Shown one piece after another: positions 19,630 to 28,525 of a DNA stretch of 64,000 bases. How positions within the stretch are numbered: position 1 is the first letter of the stretch; every line of letters starts with the position of its first letter. The notes below the pieces were generated by a model. That model ran no database searches and was not told the DNA's origin. It saw nothing but the letters and a program-made list of their open reading frames with translations. This DNA comes from JAEXOD01 sp963663265 (GTDB lineage Bacteria; Bacteroidota; Ignavibacteria; Ignavibacteriales; Melioribacteraceae), in contig CAXXXM010000004.1 in NCBI GenBank assembly GCA_963663265.2, positions 124,001-188,000 on the forward strand, read 5' to 3'. The position numbers were made by a program, and so were the translations under genes.

Positions 19630-21015
19630 TTAATTTTTTATATATTCAATAATTTTATTTGCAGTAATTTCAGAGTTCTTTACACAATCTCCAACAGATA
19701 TTCCTCCTTTAAAATTACCACCAATAAAAAATCCTTTATTATTGCATTCAAATTTTTCAATTGCATTATCACATTCAATATGCCCTAAATCATATTGTGG
19801 TATGGCTTGTTCCCATACTTTGTATTCTTTAAAAATTGGATTTCCAGTAATTTTCATAATTTGTTGGAATTCCATAATTGCAGCATTTATTGAATTTTCA
19901 ACATCACTTTGTAATAAATCTAAATGTCTTGCTCCGCCTATAAAAAGAGTAAACGATGCAGAATCGTTTGGAGCACGGTCTGTAAATATTACACTACTCC
20001 AAATTGCTCCCAAAAACTTTTTCTTTTCTACTGATGGGATTAAAAATCCAAAACCATCTAATGCTGCTCCTATATCTGTTTTTTTATATCCTAAGTAAAG
20101 TACTATAACAGGTGGATATATAACAACTTGCAATTTTTCAGCTAATTTATTGTCTATCTTATTTATTTTATTAACCAGTATATGAGCCGGAATTGTAGAA
20201 AGAACATTTTCAGCTTCAACAGTATGTAATGCTCCATCAAAAGAATAGTTAATTGAATATCCATGCTCCGATTTTTCTATTGATTCAACATTACTATTAT
20301 ATTTAATATCAACATTTAAATAAGTCGCAAGTGTTTCAGGAAAGGTTTGCATACCATTTTTAAATGAGAACATTTTAGCGTGTTGTTTGCTTTGTTCGGC
20401 TCGTTTTTTACGTTCTCTTGCTCCCAAAAACATACCTTTTACAAGCCCGCCATAAACTTCTTCCAACCTATAAAGTTTCGGAAAGGCTGATTTAACACTA
20501 AGCTTTTCCGGATTACCTGCAAAAACTCCGCTTACAAAAGGGTCTATTGCATAAGTTAAAAACTCTCTGCCAAGTCTTCTTGTAACAAATTCAGCAATAC
20601 TCTGGTAATATCCGTCTTCTGATTTACCAATAAATGGTTCGGCAAATAACCGTAACTTCCCTTTTGTAGAAAATAATTTTGTTTTAAGAAAAGAATTTAA
20701 ACCCATTGGTAAAGCTTGAAGTGTATCATTTTTTAATATATACCTTATATTCCCTTCTTCATTAGCATAAATCATTTCATCAGAAAGCCCAATTTCATTA
20801 ACTATCTGCTTAATTAATGGAGTAGTTTCTAAACCACTATTAGGACCATAATCCACTAAAAAACCATTCTTTTTTTCACTAATCATCGCCCCACCGGCTT
20901 TGCTTCCGGCTTCAATAATACTTATTTCAAAACCGGCTTTTTTTAACCAGAAAGCAGTTGTTAATGCAGAAATTCCAGCACCTAAAACAGTAATTTTCTT
21001 TGATTTCATAATCAC
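19630..21015 (-). CDS. hemY: protoporphyrinogen oxidase, HemY type
   Basis: A 461-residue FAD flavoprotein that oxidises protoporphyrinogen IX (or coproporphyrinogen in some lineages). The dinucleotide motif is at the N-terminus (VLGAGISALTTAFWLKKAGF, then EAGSKAGG). The C-terminus has FFIGGNFKGGISVGDCVKNSE, the typical FAD-closing motif of the PPOX family. This type normally uses oxygen as acceptor, whereas the upstream hemN is oxygen-independent. The start overlaps the end of hemH by 4 nt, implying coupled translation. Confidence 0.92.
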   Translation of the reverse strand: MIMKSKKITVLGAGISALTTAFWLKKAGFEISIIEAGSKAGGAMISEKKNGFLVDYGPNSGLETTPLIKQIVNEIGLSDEMIYANEEGNIRYILKNDTLQALPMGLNSFLKTKLFSTKGKLRLFAEPFIGKSEDGYYQSIAEFVTRRLGREFLTYAIDPFVSGVFAGNPEKLSVKSAFPKLYRLEEVYGGLVKGMFLGARERKKRAEQSKQHAKMFSFKNGMQTFPETLATYLNVDIKYNSNVESIEKSEHGYSINYSFDGALHTVEAENVLSTIPAHILVNKINKIDNKLAEKLQVVIYPPVIVLYLGYKKTDIGAALDGFGFLIPSVEKKKFLGAIWSSVIFTDRAPNDSASFTLFIGGARHLDLLQSDVENSINAAIMEFQQIMKITGNPIFKEYKVWEQAIPQYDLGHIECDNAIEKFECNNKGFFIGGNFKGGISVGDCVKNSEITANKIIEYIKN

Positions 21016-21968
21016 TTCAATTTATTTATAACATTATCAGCCAAACATTCAATAAACAACTCAGAACTATTCAATCCTTCCATAACAATATAATTTTCAA
21101 TATTATTTTGTTCTGCAACATGCCTGTATTCAATATTTAATTCAAATAATGTTTCAACATGGTCAGAAACAAAGCTTATAGGCACAATTAGAAGATTTTT
21201 ATCCCCTTTTTCAGCTAAGCTTTCAATCATTTTATCAGTAGAAGGTTCAATCCATTTTACAGGACCAACCTTGCTTTGATAACATAAAACATGTTTATGT
21301 GAATGATTTCGTTCTTCCATTACTAATTTAACAGTTTCTTGAATATGTGTATTGTATGGATCCCCCTTTTTAACTAAACTTACAGGAGTTCCATGAGCAC
21401 TAAAAACAATTACCAATTCCTTCTGTTTTTCTTTGGGAAATCGACTAATTGTTTCATCAATTCTTTGATTAATTGCCTTCAAATATAGTTCATTATCATA
21501 AAAACTGCCAATAGTTAATAATTTTTTCTTTTCTCCATTGTAATGTTTATTCCATTCATTAAATGAAGAACCGGTTGTAGTAATTGAATAATGAGGGTAT
21601 AAAGGTAGAAGTACTATTTTTTCATAATTCCCATTTTCAACTTTGCTGCATACTTCTTTTGTGAGTGGATGCCAATAACGCATAGCTGTAAAAACATCAG
21701 CATTTACACCCAATTTATTTAGTTTTTTTTCAAGAAGAATCCGTTGGAGTTCAGTATATTCATTAATTGGTGATTTTCCCCCTATCAATTCGTATTCTTT
21801 TTTTACTTTCGGTGCCCTTCTATTGGAAATAATTTTTGCAAAAAGTTTCTGTCCAAATGGTAGATTAAAAATATCCGGATCGCAGAATAAATTAAATAAA
21901 AATGGTTCAACTGCATCTAATGAGTCCGGTCCACCCAAATTAAATAAAACAACTGCTATTTTTTCCAT
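21012..21968 (-). CDS. hemH: ferrochelatase
   Basis: Inserts Fe2+ into the porphyrin as the last step of heme synthesis. It has 318 residues. Features include LFNLGGPDSLDAVEPFLFNLF at the N-terminus, PLYPHYS, the catalytic His in VFSAHGTPVS, and the metal-path/Glu region FVSDHVETLFELNIEY. It has no C-terminal membrane anchor. It overlaps hemY by 4 nt and lies 12 nt after hemN. Confidence 0.96.
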   Translation of the reverse strand: MEKIAVVLFNLGGPDSLDAVEPFLFNLFCDPDIFNLPFGQKLFAKIISNRRAPKVKKEYELIGGKSPINEYTELQRILLEKKLNKLGVNADVFTAMRYWHPLTKEVCSKVENGNYEKIVLLPLYPHYSITTTGSSFNEWNKHYNGEKKKLLTIGSFYDNELYLKAINQRIDETISRFPKEKQKELVIVFSAHGTPVSLVKKGDPYNTHIQETVKLVMEERNHSHKHVLCYQSKVGPVKWIEPSTDKMIESLAEKGDKNLLIVPISFVSDHVETLFELNIEYRHVAEQNNIENYIVMEGLNSSELFIECLADNVINKLK

Positions 21969-21980
21969 ATCTTCCTTTCT

Positions 21981-23357
21981 TTATACTGTTCTACTATATT
22001 TGCCTGAATCCTCTTTTCTTTCAATATAGCCATCAAAATTCATTGCAATATTTCTTATTAATAACCTCCCAATACCGGTTACAGTAAGTTTTCTATTTTC
22101 AATATATAATAATCCATCTTTAATCATATCGGATAAGTTTTCTAATCCATTTTTAAAATAATCTTCAAAATGAATATCAAACTGGCTATCAATAGAAGCG
22201 AAATTTAGCTCAAAATCGCACATTATTTTCATAATAACATACTTTCTAAGCATGTCATCATCATTTAATTGATAACCCTTTGCTACCGGCAAAGTTCCTT
22301 CGTTTATTGCATTAAAGTATTCTTTTTCAGTTTTTAAATTTTGTGAATAAGTTCGTTCTAACTGACTTATACTTGATATTCCAAATGCATATAAATCAGT
22401 ACCGGCGTTAGTACTGTAACCTTGAAAATTTCTATACAATTTTTTTTCACTTAGAGCAATACTAAGCTCGTCATTTGGCTTTGCAAAATGGTCTAAGCCA
22501 ATAAAGACATAACCTGCAGAAGTAAACTTTTCAATTGTCATTTTTAATATTTGTAGTTTTTGTTCCGGCGAAGGTAAATCTTCAGCTTTAATCAATCCCA
22601 TATGTTTTTTAAACCATGGGAGATGAGCATAATTAAAAACAGCTATTCTATCAGGTGAGATGTTAATTACAGTATCAACTGTTTTTTCAAATGATTCAAT
22701 TGTTTGAAAAGGAAGTCCATACATTAAATCAAGATTAATACTATGAAATCCTAATTCTCTCACCCAGCTAACCACTTCACGAGTTAAACTTTCTGGTTGA
22801 ATACGATTAACGGCTCTTTGAACTTCTTCGTTAAAATCTTGAACACCCATACTTATTCTATTAAAGCCCCCATCACGTAAAGCTTTAAGATGTTCTTTAG
22901 TTAAACCCCTTGGGTCTATCTCACAACTTGCTTCAACAATTTCTTTAAATTTAAATGAATCTTTAATGTATCCAACTAAATCTTTAATTTCATCCGGTTC
23001 AAGGTGCGTTGGTGTTCCTCCCCCCCAATGTAATTGGGCTACTTCTCTGGTATTGGCAATTAATGGTCTAACCAAATCTATTTCATTTTTTAGATATTTT
23101 ATATATTCTTTTATCCTATCTCTATTACGTGTTACCAACATATTGCAACCGCAAAAATAACAGAGAGTATCACAATAAGGAATATGGAAGTAAAGTGATA
23201 AGTCTCTTAATTCTTTTTGTGAGTTGGTTTTTATTATTTCATCCAAATAATTTTCGCTTGTAAAACCTTCATGAAACTGCGGTGCAGTTGGATATGATGT
23301 ATAACGCGGACCCGGTTTATCGTATTTTTTTACTAAATCTAAATCTATTTCAAACAT
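21981..23357 (-). CDS. hemN: oxygen-independent coproporphyrinogen III dehydrogenase
   Basis: A radical-SAM enzyme that converts coproporphyrinogen III to protoporphyrinogen IX without oxygen. It has 458 residues. The cluster motif is YFHIPYCDTLCYFCGCNM (C-x3-C-x2-C-x-C) at ~53-70. The N-terminal KYDKPGPRYTSYPTAPQF is diagnostic of true HemN rather than HemW. The HemN C-terminal domain is also present. It sits between hemE and hemH in the operon. Confidence 0.96.
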   Translation of the reverse strand: MFEIDLDLVKKYDKPGPRYTSYPTAPQFHEGFTSENYLDEIIKTNSQKELRDLSLYFHIPYCDTLCYFCGCNMLVTRNRDRIKEYIKYLKNEIDLVRPLIANTREVAQLHWGGGTPTHLEPDEIKDLVGYIKDSFKFKEIVEASCEIDPRGLTKEHLKALRDGGFNRISMGVQDFNEEVQRAVNRIQPESLTREVVSWVRELGFHSINLDLMYGLPFQTIESFEKTVDTVINISPDRIAVFNYAHLPWFKKHMGLIKAEDLPSPEQKLQILKMTIEKFTSAGYVFIGLDHFAKPNDELSIALSEKKLYRNFQGYSTNAGTDLYAFGISSISQLERTYSQNLKTEKEYFNAINEGTLPVAKGYQLNDDDMLRKYVIMKIMCDFELNFASIDSQFDIHFEDYFKNGLENLSDMIKDGLLYIENRKLTVTGIGRLLIRNIAMNFDGYIERKEDSGKYSRTV

Positions 23358-23372
23358 TACAACCTTCTTTTA

Positions 23373-24419
23373 TTAGTGAAAGTTTTTACTTTCATTTTTA
23401 ACAACTTGAACCAAATATTTTAATTTCTCAGGTTCAACATTTGGTAAAATTCCATGACCTAAATTAAATATATGTCCTTTTCCCTTACCATATGATTTTA
23501 ATACACTTTTCGCTTCTTTTTCTATTTTTTCATAACTCCCAAACAATATGGTTGGATCCATATTCCCCTGTAATGCAACTTTATCCCCTATTTTAGCTCT
23601 AACTTTACACAAGTTCATTGTCCAATCCAAACCAAGTACATCAATACCGGTATCAGCCATTTTTTTAAGGTTATGATGCACTCCCTTAGCAAATAATATT
23701 ATCGGTTCTTCATGCCTATTAATTTTTTGAATTATTCTTTCAATATATTGTAACGAGAATTCCTTAAAATCGTTGGAGGATAAAATTCCTCCCCATGTAT
23801 CAAATATTTGCACAGCATGAACGCCACTTTTTATTTTTGCAGAAAGATAATCAGCAACAATATCAGCAAGAAGTCCTAATAATTTGTGAGCCGCCTCAGG
23901 TTGATTATACATAAATTCTTTTACCTTACTGAATGTTTTTGACCCACTCCCTTCAATCATATATGTAAACAAAGTAAAAGGTGAGCCGCTAAAACCTAAA
24001 AGGGGTACTCTTCCATCCAATTCTTTATTTACCAACGTTATTGCATCCATAACATATTTTAAGTCATTTGCCGGATCAATTCTTTTTAATTTATTTACAT
24101 CTTCAACACTTTTAATTGGATTAGGAAAAACTGGACCTTTCCCTTCATTCATTATCAATTCCATCCCCATTGCTTCAGGAATTACAAGGATATCTGAGAA
24201 CAAAATAGCAGCATCAACACCAATAATATCAACAGGTTGAATTGTTACCTCGGCGGCTAATTCAGGAGTTTTACACATAGTCAAAAAGTCGCTTTTTTCT
24301 CGTATTGCTCTATATTCAGGTAAATATCTGCCGGCTTGCCTCATTACCCAAATTGGAGTGCGTTCTGTTTTTTTCCTTTTTGCAGCTCGTAATACTAAGT
24401 CGTTTTTAAGTTTTTTCAA
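23373..24419 (-). CDS. hemE: uroporphyrinogen decarboxylase
   Basis: Decarboxylates the four acetate side chains of uroporphyrinogen III. It has 348 residues. The signature PIWVMRQAGRYLPEYR lies near residue 22. Also present are ILFSDILVIPEAMG (catalytic Asp), the IGFSG-like GFSGSPFTLFTYMIEG, and FNLGHGILPNVEPE at the C-terminus. The start overlaps the end of hemD by 4 nt. Confidence 0.97.
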   Translation of the reverse strand: MKKLKNDLVLRAAKRKKTERTPIWVMRQAGRYLPEYRAIREKSDFLTMCKTPELAAEVTIQPVDIIGVDAAILFSDILVIPEAMGMELIMNEGKGPVFPNPIKSVEDVNKLKRIDPANDLKYVMDAITLVNKELDGRVPLLGFSGSPFTLFTYMIEGSGSKTFSKVKEFMYNQPEAAHKLLGLLADIVADYLSAKIKSGVHAVQIFDTWGGILSSNDFKEFSLQYIERIIQKINRHEEPIILFAKGVHHNLKKMADTGIDVLGLDWTMNLCKVRAKIGDKVALQGNMDPTILFGSYEKIEKEAKSVLKSYGKGKGHIFNLGHGILPNVEPEKLKYLVQVVKNESKNFH

Positions 24420-25183
24420 ATTTTCTCCGGCATTGTTTTATAAAATTTATATATTTCATCAGCAAGACTTTTCATGTTAAATTCAGCAGGAATTATATCA
24501 ACCTTAATCCCCTCTTTTTCAATCCTATTTTTTGTAATATCGCCAATAGCAGCAATTTTTATAGTCTCAAAATATTTTAATGGATTGGTAATTTTTATTA
24601 TTTTTAGAAAATTTTCAAAAGTTGATGGACTGCTAAAAACAACAACATCAATTTTAATATTTTCAATATTTTTAAGATTTGCTTTTATTTCATCTTCAAA
24701 TGGCAAACATGTATCATAAACAGGTATAAATAATACCGAAGCCCCTTTTGATTTTAAGAAATTGACAAGTTTAGGATTTGAGATTTTTGAACCGGGTATT
24801 AGTATTTTTTTGTCCAATAAATTTATTGTGGAAAATAAATCCATAAGTCCTTCTGAGCTATGGATTGAAGGAATTACAAAATCATTAAATCCAAATTTTC
24901 TACATAACTCGGCAGTTTTTTTTCCAACACATACTAAATTACTAAATCTTACTGTTTTGTAATTTTTGGCAAAAAAATGTTTAATGCTATTAGGTGATGT
25001 TAAAACTAAAAAATCATAATTTTCTGTAAATAATGAACTCTCAGAAATTTCAATAGGACAAATTTTAATTGTAGGGAGAACAAAAACATTAAATCCCAAT
25101 AATTCCAAATAATTTACGTCTTCTTGTGCTTGCTCTTCAGTTCTACAAAGAAGAATATTTGTATTTTTAATAAAATCTACCAA
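24416..25183 (-). CDS. hemD: uroporphyrinogen-III synthase
   Basis: Closes hydroxymethylbilane into uroporphyrinogen III. It has 255 residues and low general conservation, as is usual for the family. It has two Rossmann-like halves and the characteristic VVFSSPSTFENFLK segment (~175) with AIGDITKNRIEKEGIKVDIIP. Its position directly between hemC (abutting) and hemE (4-nt overlap) settles the assignment. Confidence 0.9.
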   Translation of the reverse strand: MVDFIKNTNILLCRTEEQAQEDVNYLELLGFNVFVLPTIKICPIEISESSLFTENYDFLVLTSPNSIKHFFAKNYKTVRFSNLVCVGKKTAELCRKFGFNDFVIPSIHSSEGLMDLFSTINLLDKKILIPGSKISNPKLVNFLKSKGASVLFIPVYDTCLPFEDEIKANLKNIENIKIDVVVFSSPSTFENFLKIIKITNPLKYFETIKIAAIGDITKNRIEKEGIKVDIIPAEFNMKSLADEIYKFYKTMPEKI

Positions 25184-26125
25184 TTACCTATTTTCCTTAA
25201 AAATTTCATCAAGTATCTCCTTAGCGCCTGCATTTAATATTTCTAAAGCTAATTTAGCACCTAAAACTTCAGGAGAAGATTTTTTGCCTCTAATTCTTTT
25301 TCTAAAAGTAATACTTCCATCCAAAGAACCTACAAACCCATCCAATACTAATCCATTGGGTTGGATAGTTGCATAAGCAGCAATTGGTGCTTGACAACCT
25401 CCATTAAGTGCTTTTAGAAATTCTCTTTCTGCTCTAACTGCTAAAGCACAATCTTCATTGTGTAATACTTTAACAATTTCCGCAATACGGTTATCATTAT
25501 CCCTAATTTCAATTCCCAATGCACCTTGGCCGGGAGCAGTAAGCATAAAATCTAATGGAATTACAGAAGATATATGTTTATTTAATTTTAATCGTTCAAC
25601 TCCTGCACGTGCTAAAATAATTCCATCCCAGTCAGAATCTAAAAACTTTTGAATACGAGATGGTACATTACCCCTTAACTCAACAATATTTAAATCAGGT
25701 CTCAAATGCTTTAATTGACTTCTTCTACGTAAAGCACCAGTTGCTACTGTACCCCCCTCTTTAATATCAAAAATTGAGAAGCCTTTTTTTCTTCCAATAA
25801 ACACATCTTCAACATCATGCCTTTTAGTAATTGCACCAATTTTAAGTCCTTCACTTAACGTCGTTTGCAAATCCTTTAAGCTGTGAACAGCTAAATCTAT
25901 TTTACCATCTAACAGTTGTTGTTCAAGTTCTTTGGTAAATAAGCCTTTATCACCAATTTTCGATAAAGCAACATCAAGTATTTTATCCCCTTTTGTTTTA
26001 ATAATCTTTATTTCAACTACTAAATTCTTGTGTAGTTTTTCCAGTTCTTTTTTTATGAAATCAGCCTGCCATAAAGCTAATTCACTTCCTCTTGTTCCTA
26101 TTGTTACTTTTTCTTTAGTTTTCAT
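25184..26125 (-). CDS. hemC: porphobilinogen deaminase (hydroxymethylbilane synthase)
   Basis: Polymerises four porphobilinogens on a dipyrromethane cofactor. It has 313 residues. IGTRGSELALWQADFI lies at the N-terminus, the substrate Asp region is HSLKDLQTTL, and the cofactor-attachment Cys is in NGGCQAPIAAYA (~243). It is followed at once by hemD and lies 9 nt after hemA. Confidence 0.97.
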   Translation of the reverse strand: MKTKEKVTIGTRGSELALWQADFIKKELEKLHKNLVVEIKIIKTKGDKILDVALSKIGDKGLFTKELEQQLLDGKIDLAVHSLKDLQTTLSEGLKIGAITKRHDVEDVFIGRKKGFSIFDIKEGGTVATGALRRRSQLKHLRPDLNIVELRGNVPSRIQKFLDSDWDGIILARAGVERLKLNKHISSVIPLDFMLTAPGQGALGIEIRDNDNRIAEIVKVLHNEDCALAVRAEREFLKALNGGCQAPIAAYATIQPNGLVLDGFVGSLDGSITFRKRIRGKKSSPEVLGAKLALEILNAGAKEILDEIFKENR

Positions 26126-26134
26126 AAAACCTTT

Positions 26135-27424
26135 TTAATCAATAGTCTGGTTATTGGAATTATTGTTTGGTAAATTAAAAATTTCTTGTAACAATACAAT
26201 ACTATTAGCCGTTTCTTCAAATTTAGCTCCATTTTCGGCTAATTGTTTTAGATTTACAGTTGGATTGTGTAACAAACGACCAATCATTCTTTTACTCATC
26301 TCTTCAATTTTCAAAAAGTCTTCGTCGGATACTTTATTTTTTATTTTTTCAATTTCATCTATTCTTATCTCTTCAAAAAATGCTCTTAAATTTTTAATAG
26401 TCGGAATTACATCTAAACTATTAAACCAATTAAAGAAATTAACCATTTCCTCCATAATAATTTCTTCAATAATTGGAATTTCACTTTCACGTTTTTTAAT
26501 ATTTTTATCAACAATAATTTTTAATGAATCAATATCGTTATAAAATACATTATCCAATTCTGAACTTTGAGGGTCAATATCTCGTGGAATAGCTATATCC
26601 ATTAAGCAAACAGTAGCATTCCTTCTCTTTTTCATCATTAGTTTAATATCATCATAACTAAGTATAAAACCTTCAGAACTTGTTGCACTTATAACAATAT
26701 CGTAATTATGCAAATTTTCTTTTAAATAACTAAATGAGAGTGAATCTCCATGAACTTTATCAGCTAAAGCATCGCTTTTACTCTTTGTTCTATTGCTTAT
26801 TGTAATTTTTCCAATCCCTTTATCACGCAAGTGAATAGCAGCCAACTCTCCAGTTTCACCCGCACCAATAACAAGAGCACTTTTTTTATCTAAATTTGCA
26901 AATATTTTACTAATAACCTGAACTGCGGCGTAACTAATAGATACAGCACCTTCACTTATTAGTGTTTCTTTTATTGACCGTTTACCTACTCTAATAGAAG
27001 TATCAAGAAGTCGTTTGAACATTTTATTAATGAATTTCAAATCTTCCGAAATTTGAATAGCTTCTTTAACTTGACCCAAAATTTGGCTATCACCTAAAAT
27101 CATCGAATCAATACCGCTTGCAACTCTGAAAAGATGTTTAACTGCACTACAAGAAAAATAGCTTACAAAATGTTCTTTTTTTATACCCGTAACAGTTTTA
27201 TATTTTATTAAGGTTTCTTTTATTTGTTCATGAATAAGGAGGGAATCTTTTGGCAACCCAAATATTTCAGTTCTATTACATGTAGATAGAATTATTCCTT
27301 CGGCTAAATAGTTTTCCCTTAATAGAGTTATTAACTCAACAATTTCATCCTTATTAAGATGAAGAGCTTCTCTTAAATCTATTGGAGCAGTTTTATGATT
27401 AATAGATATAGCAATTAAATTCAT
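26135..27424 (-). CDS. hemA: glutamyl-tRNA reductase
   Basis: Reduces glutamyl-tRNA to glutamate-1-semialdehyde with NADPH, the committed step of C5-type tetrapyrrole synthesis. It has 429 residues. The catalytic Cys is in ILSTCNRTEIFG (~50). GIDSMILGDSQILGQVKEA and the NADPH-binding VIGAGETGELAAIHL are both clear. HemA is usually the regulated step; no operator or riboswitch was recognised upstream. It follows the ccsA/hemX-like gene by 25 nt. Confidence 0.97.
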   Translation of the reverse strand: MNLIAISINHKTAPIDLREALHLNKDEIVELITLLRENYLAEGIILSTCNRTEIFGLPKDSLLIHEQIKETLIKYKTVTGIKKEHFVSYFSCSAVKHLFRVASGIDSMILGDSQILGQVKEAIQISEDLKFINKMFKRLLDTSIRVGKRSIKETLISEGAVSISYAAVQVISKIFANLDKKSALVIGAGETGELAAIHLRDKGIGKITISNRTKSKSDALADKVHGDSLSFSYLKENLHNYDIVISATSSEGFILSYDDIKLMMKKRRNATVCLMDIAIPRDIDPQSSELDNVFYNDIDSLKIIVDKNIKKRESEIPIIEEIIMEEMVNFFNWFNSLDVIPTIKNLRAFFEEIRIDEIEKIKNKVSDEDFLKIEEMSKRMIGRLLHNPTVNLKQLAENGAKFEETANSIVLLQEIFNLPNNNSNNQTID

Positions 27425-27449
27425 AGTTAAATCAAGTCTCTTTCAATTC

Positions 27450-28274
27450 TCAATAAAAAGTATGAAAACTATTGGAGAGCAAGTTACTTAGTAATAAAGA
27501 AACCATTGCAGTAAGAAATCCAACAATTGAAAAAACAACTATTTTTCTACCATACCAATTAAGGAATGTTTTTAATATCAATCCAACACCATAAACCAAC
27601 CAAACAACTGCTGTTGTAATTAATTTTGGGTCAGCGTAACTAAATTTTGGAAATGCTTGCGGAAGCCAAACAATACCAATTGTTATCGAAATTGTTAATA
27701 AGAAAAATCCAATAACCATTGCATAAAAACTTAGTTTTTCAAGTATTTCTAAATTTGGTAATCTGTTAAATATTAGTCCATACTTTTTAAATTTAATTGA
27801 TTTATATAACATCAAAAAAAGGATTCCATGAACAGCAGAAATTGTAATTCCTGAATACCCTAATAATGCACTCATCACATGTAAACCTAATAATCTATCT
27901 CGTAATACTTCCTTAACATCAATTAAATCCTTTATGTAAAATGTGGATATAAATTGAAACAAAATTGCCAATAGAAGAATAAAAACCCCTGTTCCCCTAA
28001 TATCAGTAATCAATTCAAGCAAAAAATAACTAAATGCTAATGAAAAAGCTAAAACAGTAAAAATTTCAAACTTGTTTGTTATTGGAGGGTGATTAAATTC
28101 GATTGTTCGGGCAAAAAGATAAAACACATGAATTACTAATGTTAAAAATAAAAAAAGTCTTTTTGAATTTTGCAATGGACTTTTTTCTTTTACAAAATCA
28201 TATACATAGGCAATAAAAGTAATAAAGTAAAATATTGGTAAAACAAAATTTAGACCATGTATTGCTGAAATCAT
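27450..28274 (-). CDS. CcsA/HemX-like cytochrome c assembly membrane protein
   Basis: A 274-residue polytopic membrane protein with about eight hydrophobic helices, of the CcsA/CcmC/HemX family that handles heme across the membrane. Conserved histidines are visible in RTIEFNHPPITNKFEIF, in the LLGLHVMSALLGYSGI helix and in AVHGILFLMLYKS. It is the first gene of the heme operon, a position shared with hemX in Bacillus hemAXCDBL operons, where HemX affects HemA levels. Whether it acts in cytochrome c maturation or in HemA control is not decided by the sequence. Confidence 0.82.
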   Translation of the reverse strand: MISAIHGLNFVLPIFYFITFIAYVYDFVKEKSPLQNSKRLFLFLTLVIHVFYLFARTIEFNHPPITNKFEIFTVLAFSLAFSYFLLELITDIRGTGVFILLLAILFQFISTFYIKDLIDVKEVLRDRLLGLHVMSALLGYSGITISAVHGILFLMLYKSIKFKKYGLIFNRLPNLEILEKLSFYAMVIGFFLLTISITIGIVWLPQAFPKFSYADPKLITTAVVWLVYGVGLILKTFLNWYGRKIVVFSIVGFLTAMVSLLLSNLLSNSFHTFY

Positions 28275-28444
28275 GCTTCCTCATTTTTCATATATATTAA
28301 ATCAACTCTTAAAAATAACAATAAAAAATATAATTAAATAGTCTTAAAATATTAACAATAAAATGCGGATATTAGTGCCCACTTAATAAATTTAATTTAA
28401 CATAATTTTCTGAGGGTAAAAATATGCCCATAAGAGACGTTAAA

Positions 28445-28474
28445 AAAACGTTGAACATTTACATTCAACGTTTT
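28445..28474. terminator. terminator downstream of the DUF3160 gene
   Basis: AAAACGTTGAA and TTCAACGTTTT form an 11-bp stem around an 8-nt loop, ~50 nt past the minus-strand stop at 28526. A/T runs flank both sides. Confidence 0.75.
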
Positions 28475-28525
28475 ATCAATTACCATAACTTAAAACTTTT
28501 CCATATAAAAATTAAACTCTTTACT

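Noticed and set aside
19742..20098. 118-residue plus-strand open frame
   Set aside because: Antisense shadow of hemY; no coding features of its own.
26154..26543. 129-residue plus-strand open frame
   Set aside because: Antisense to the hemA 3' end; Ile/Ser-rich composition is typical of shadow frames.
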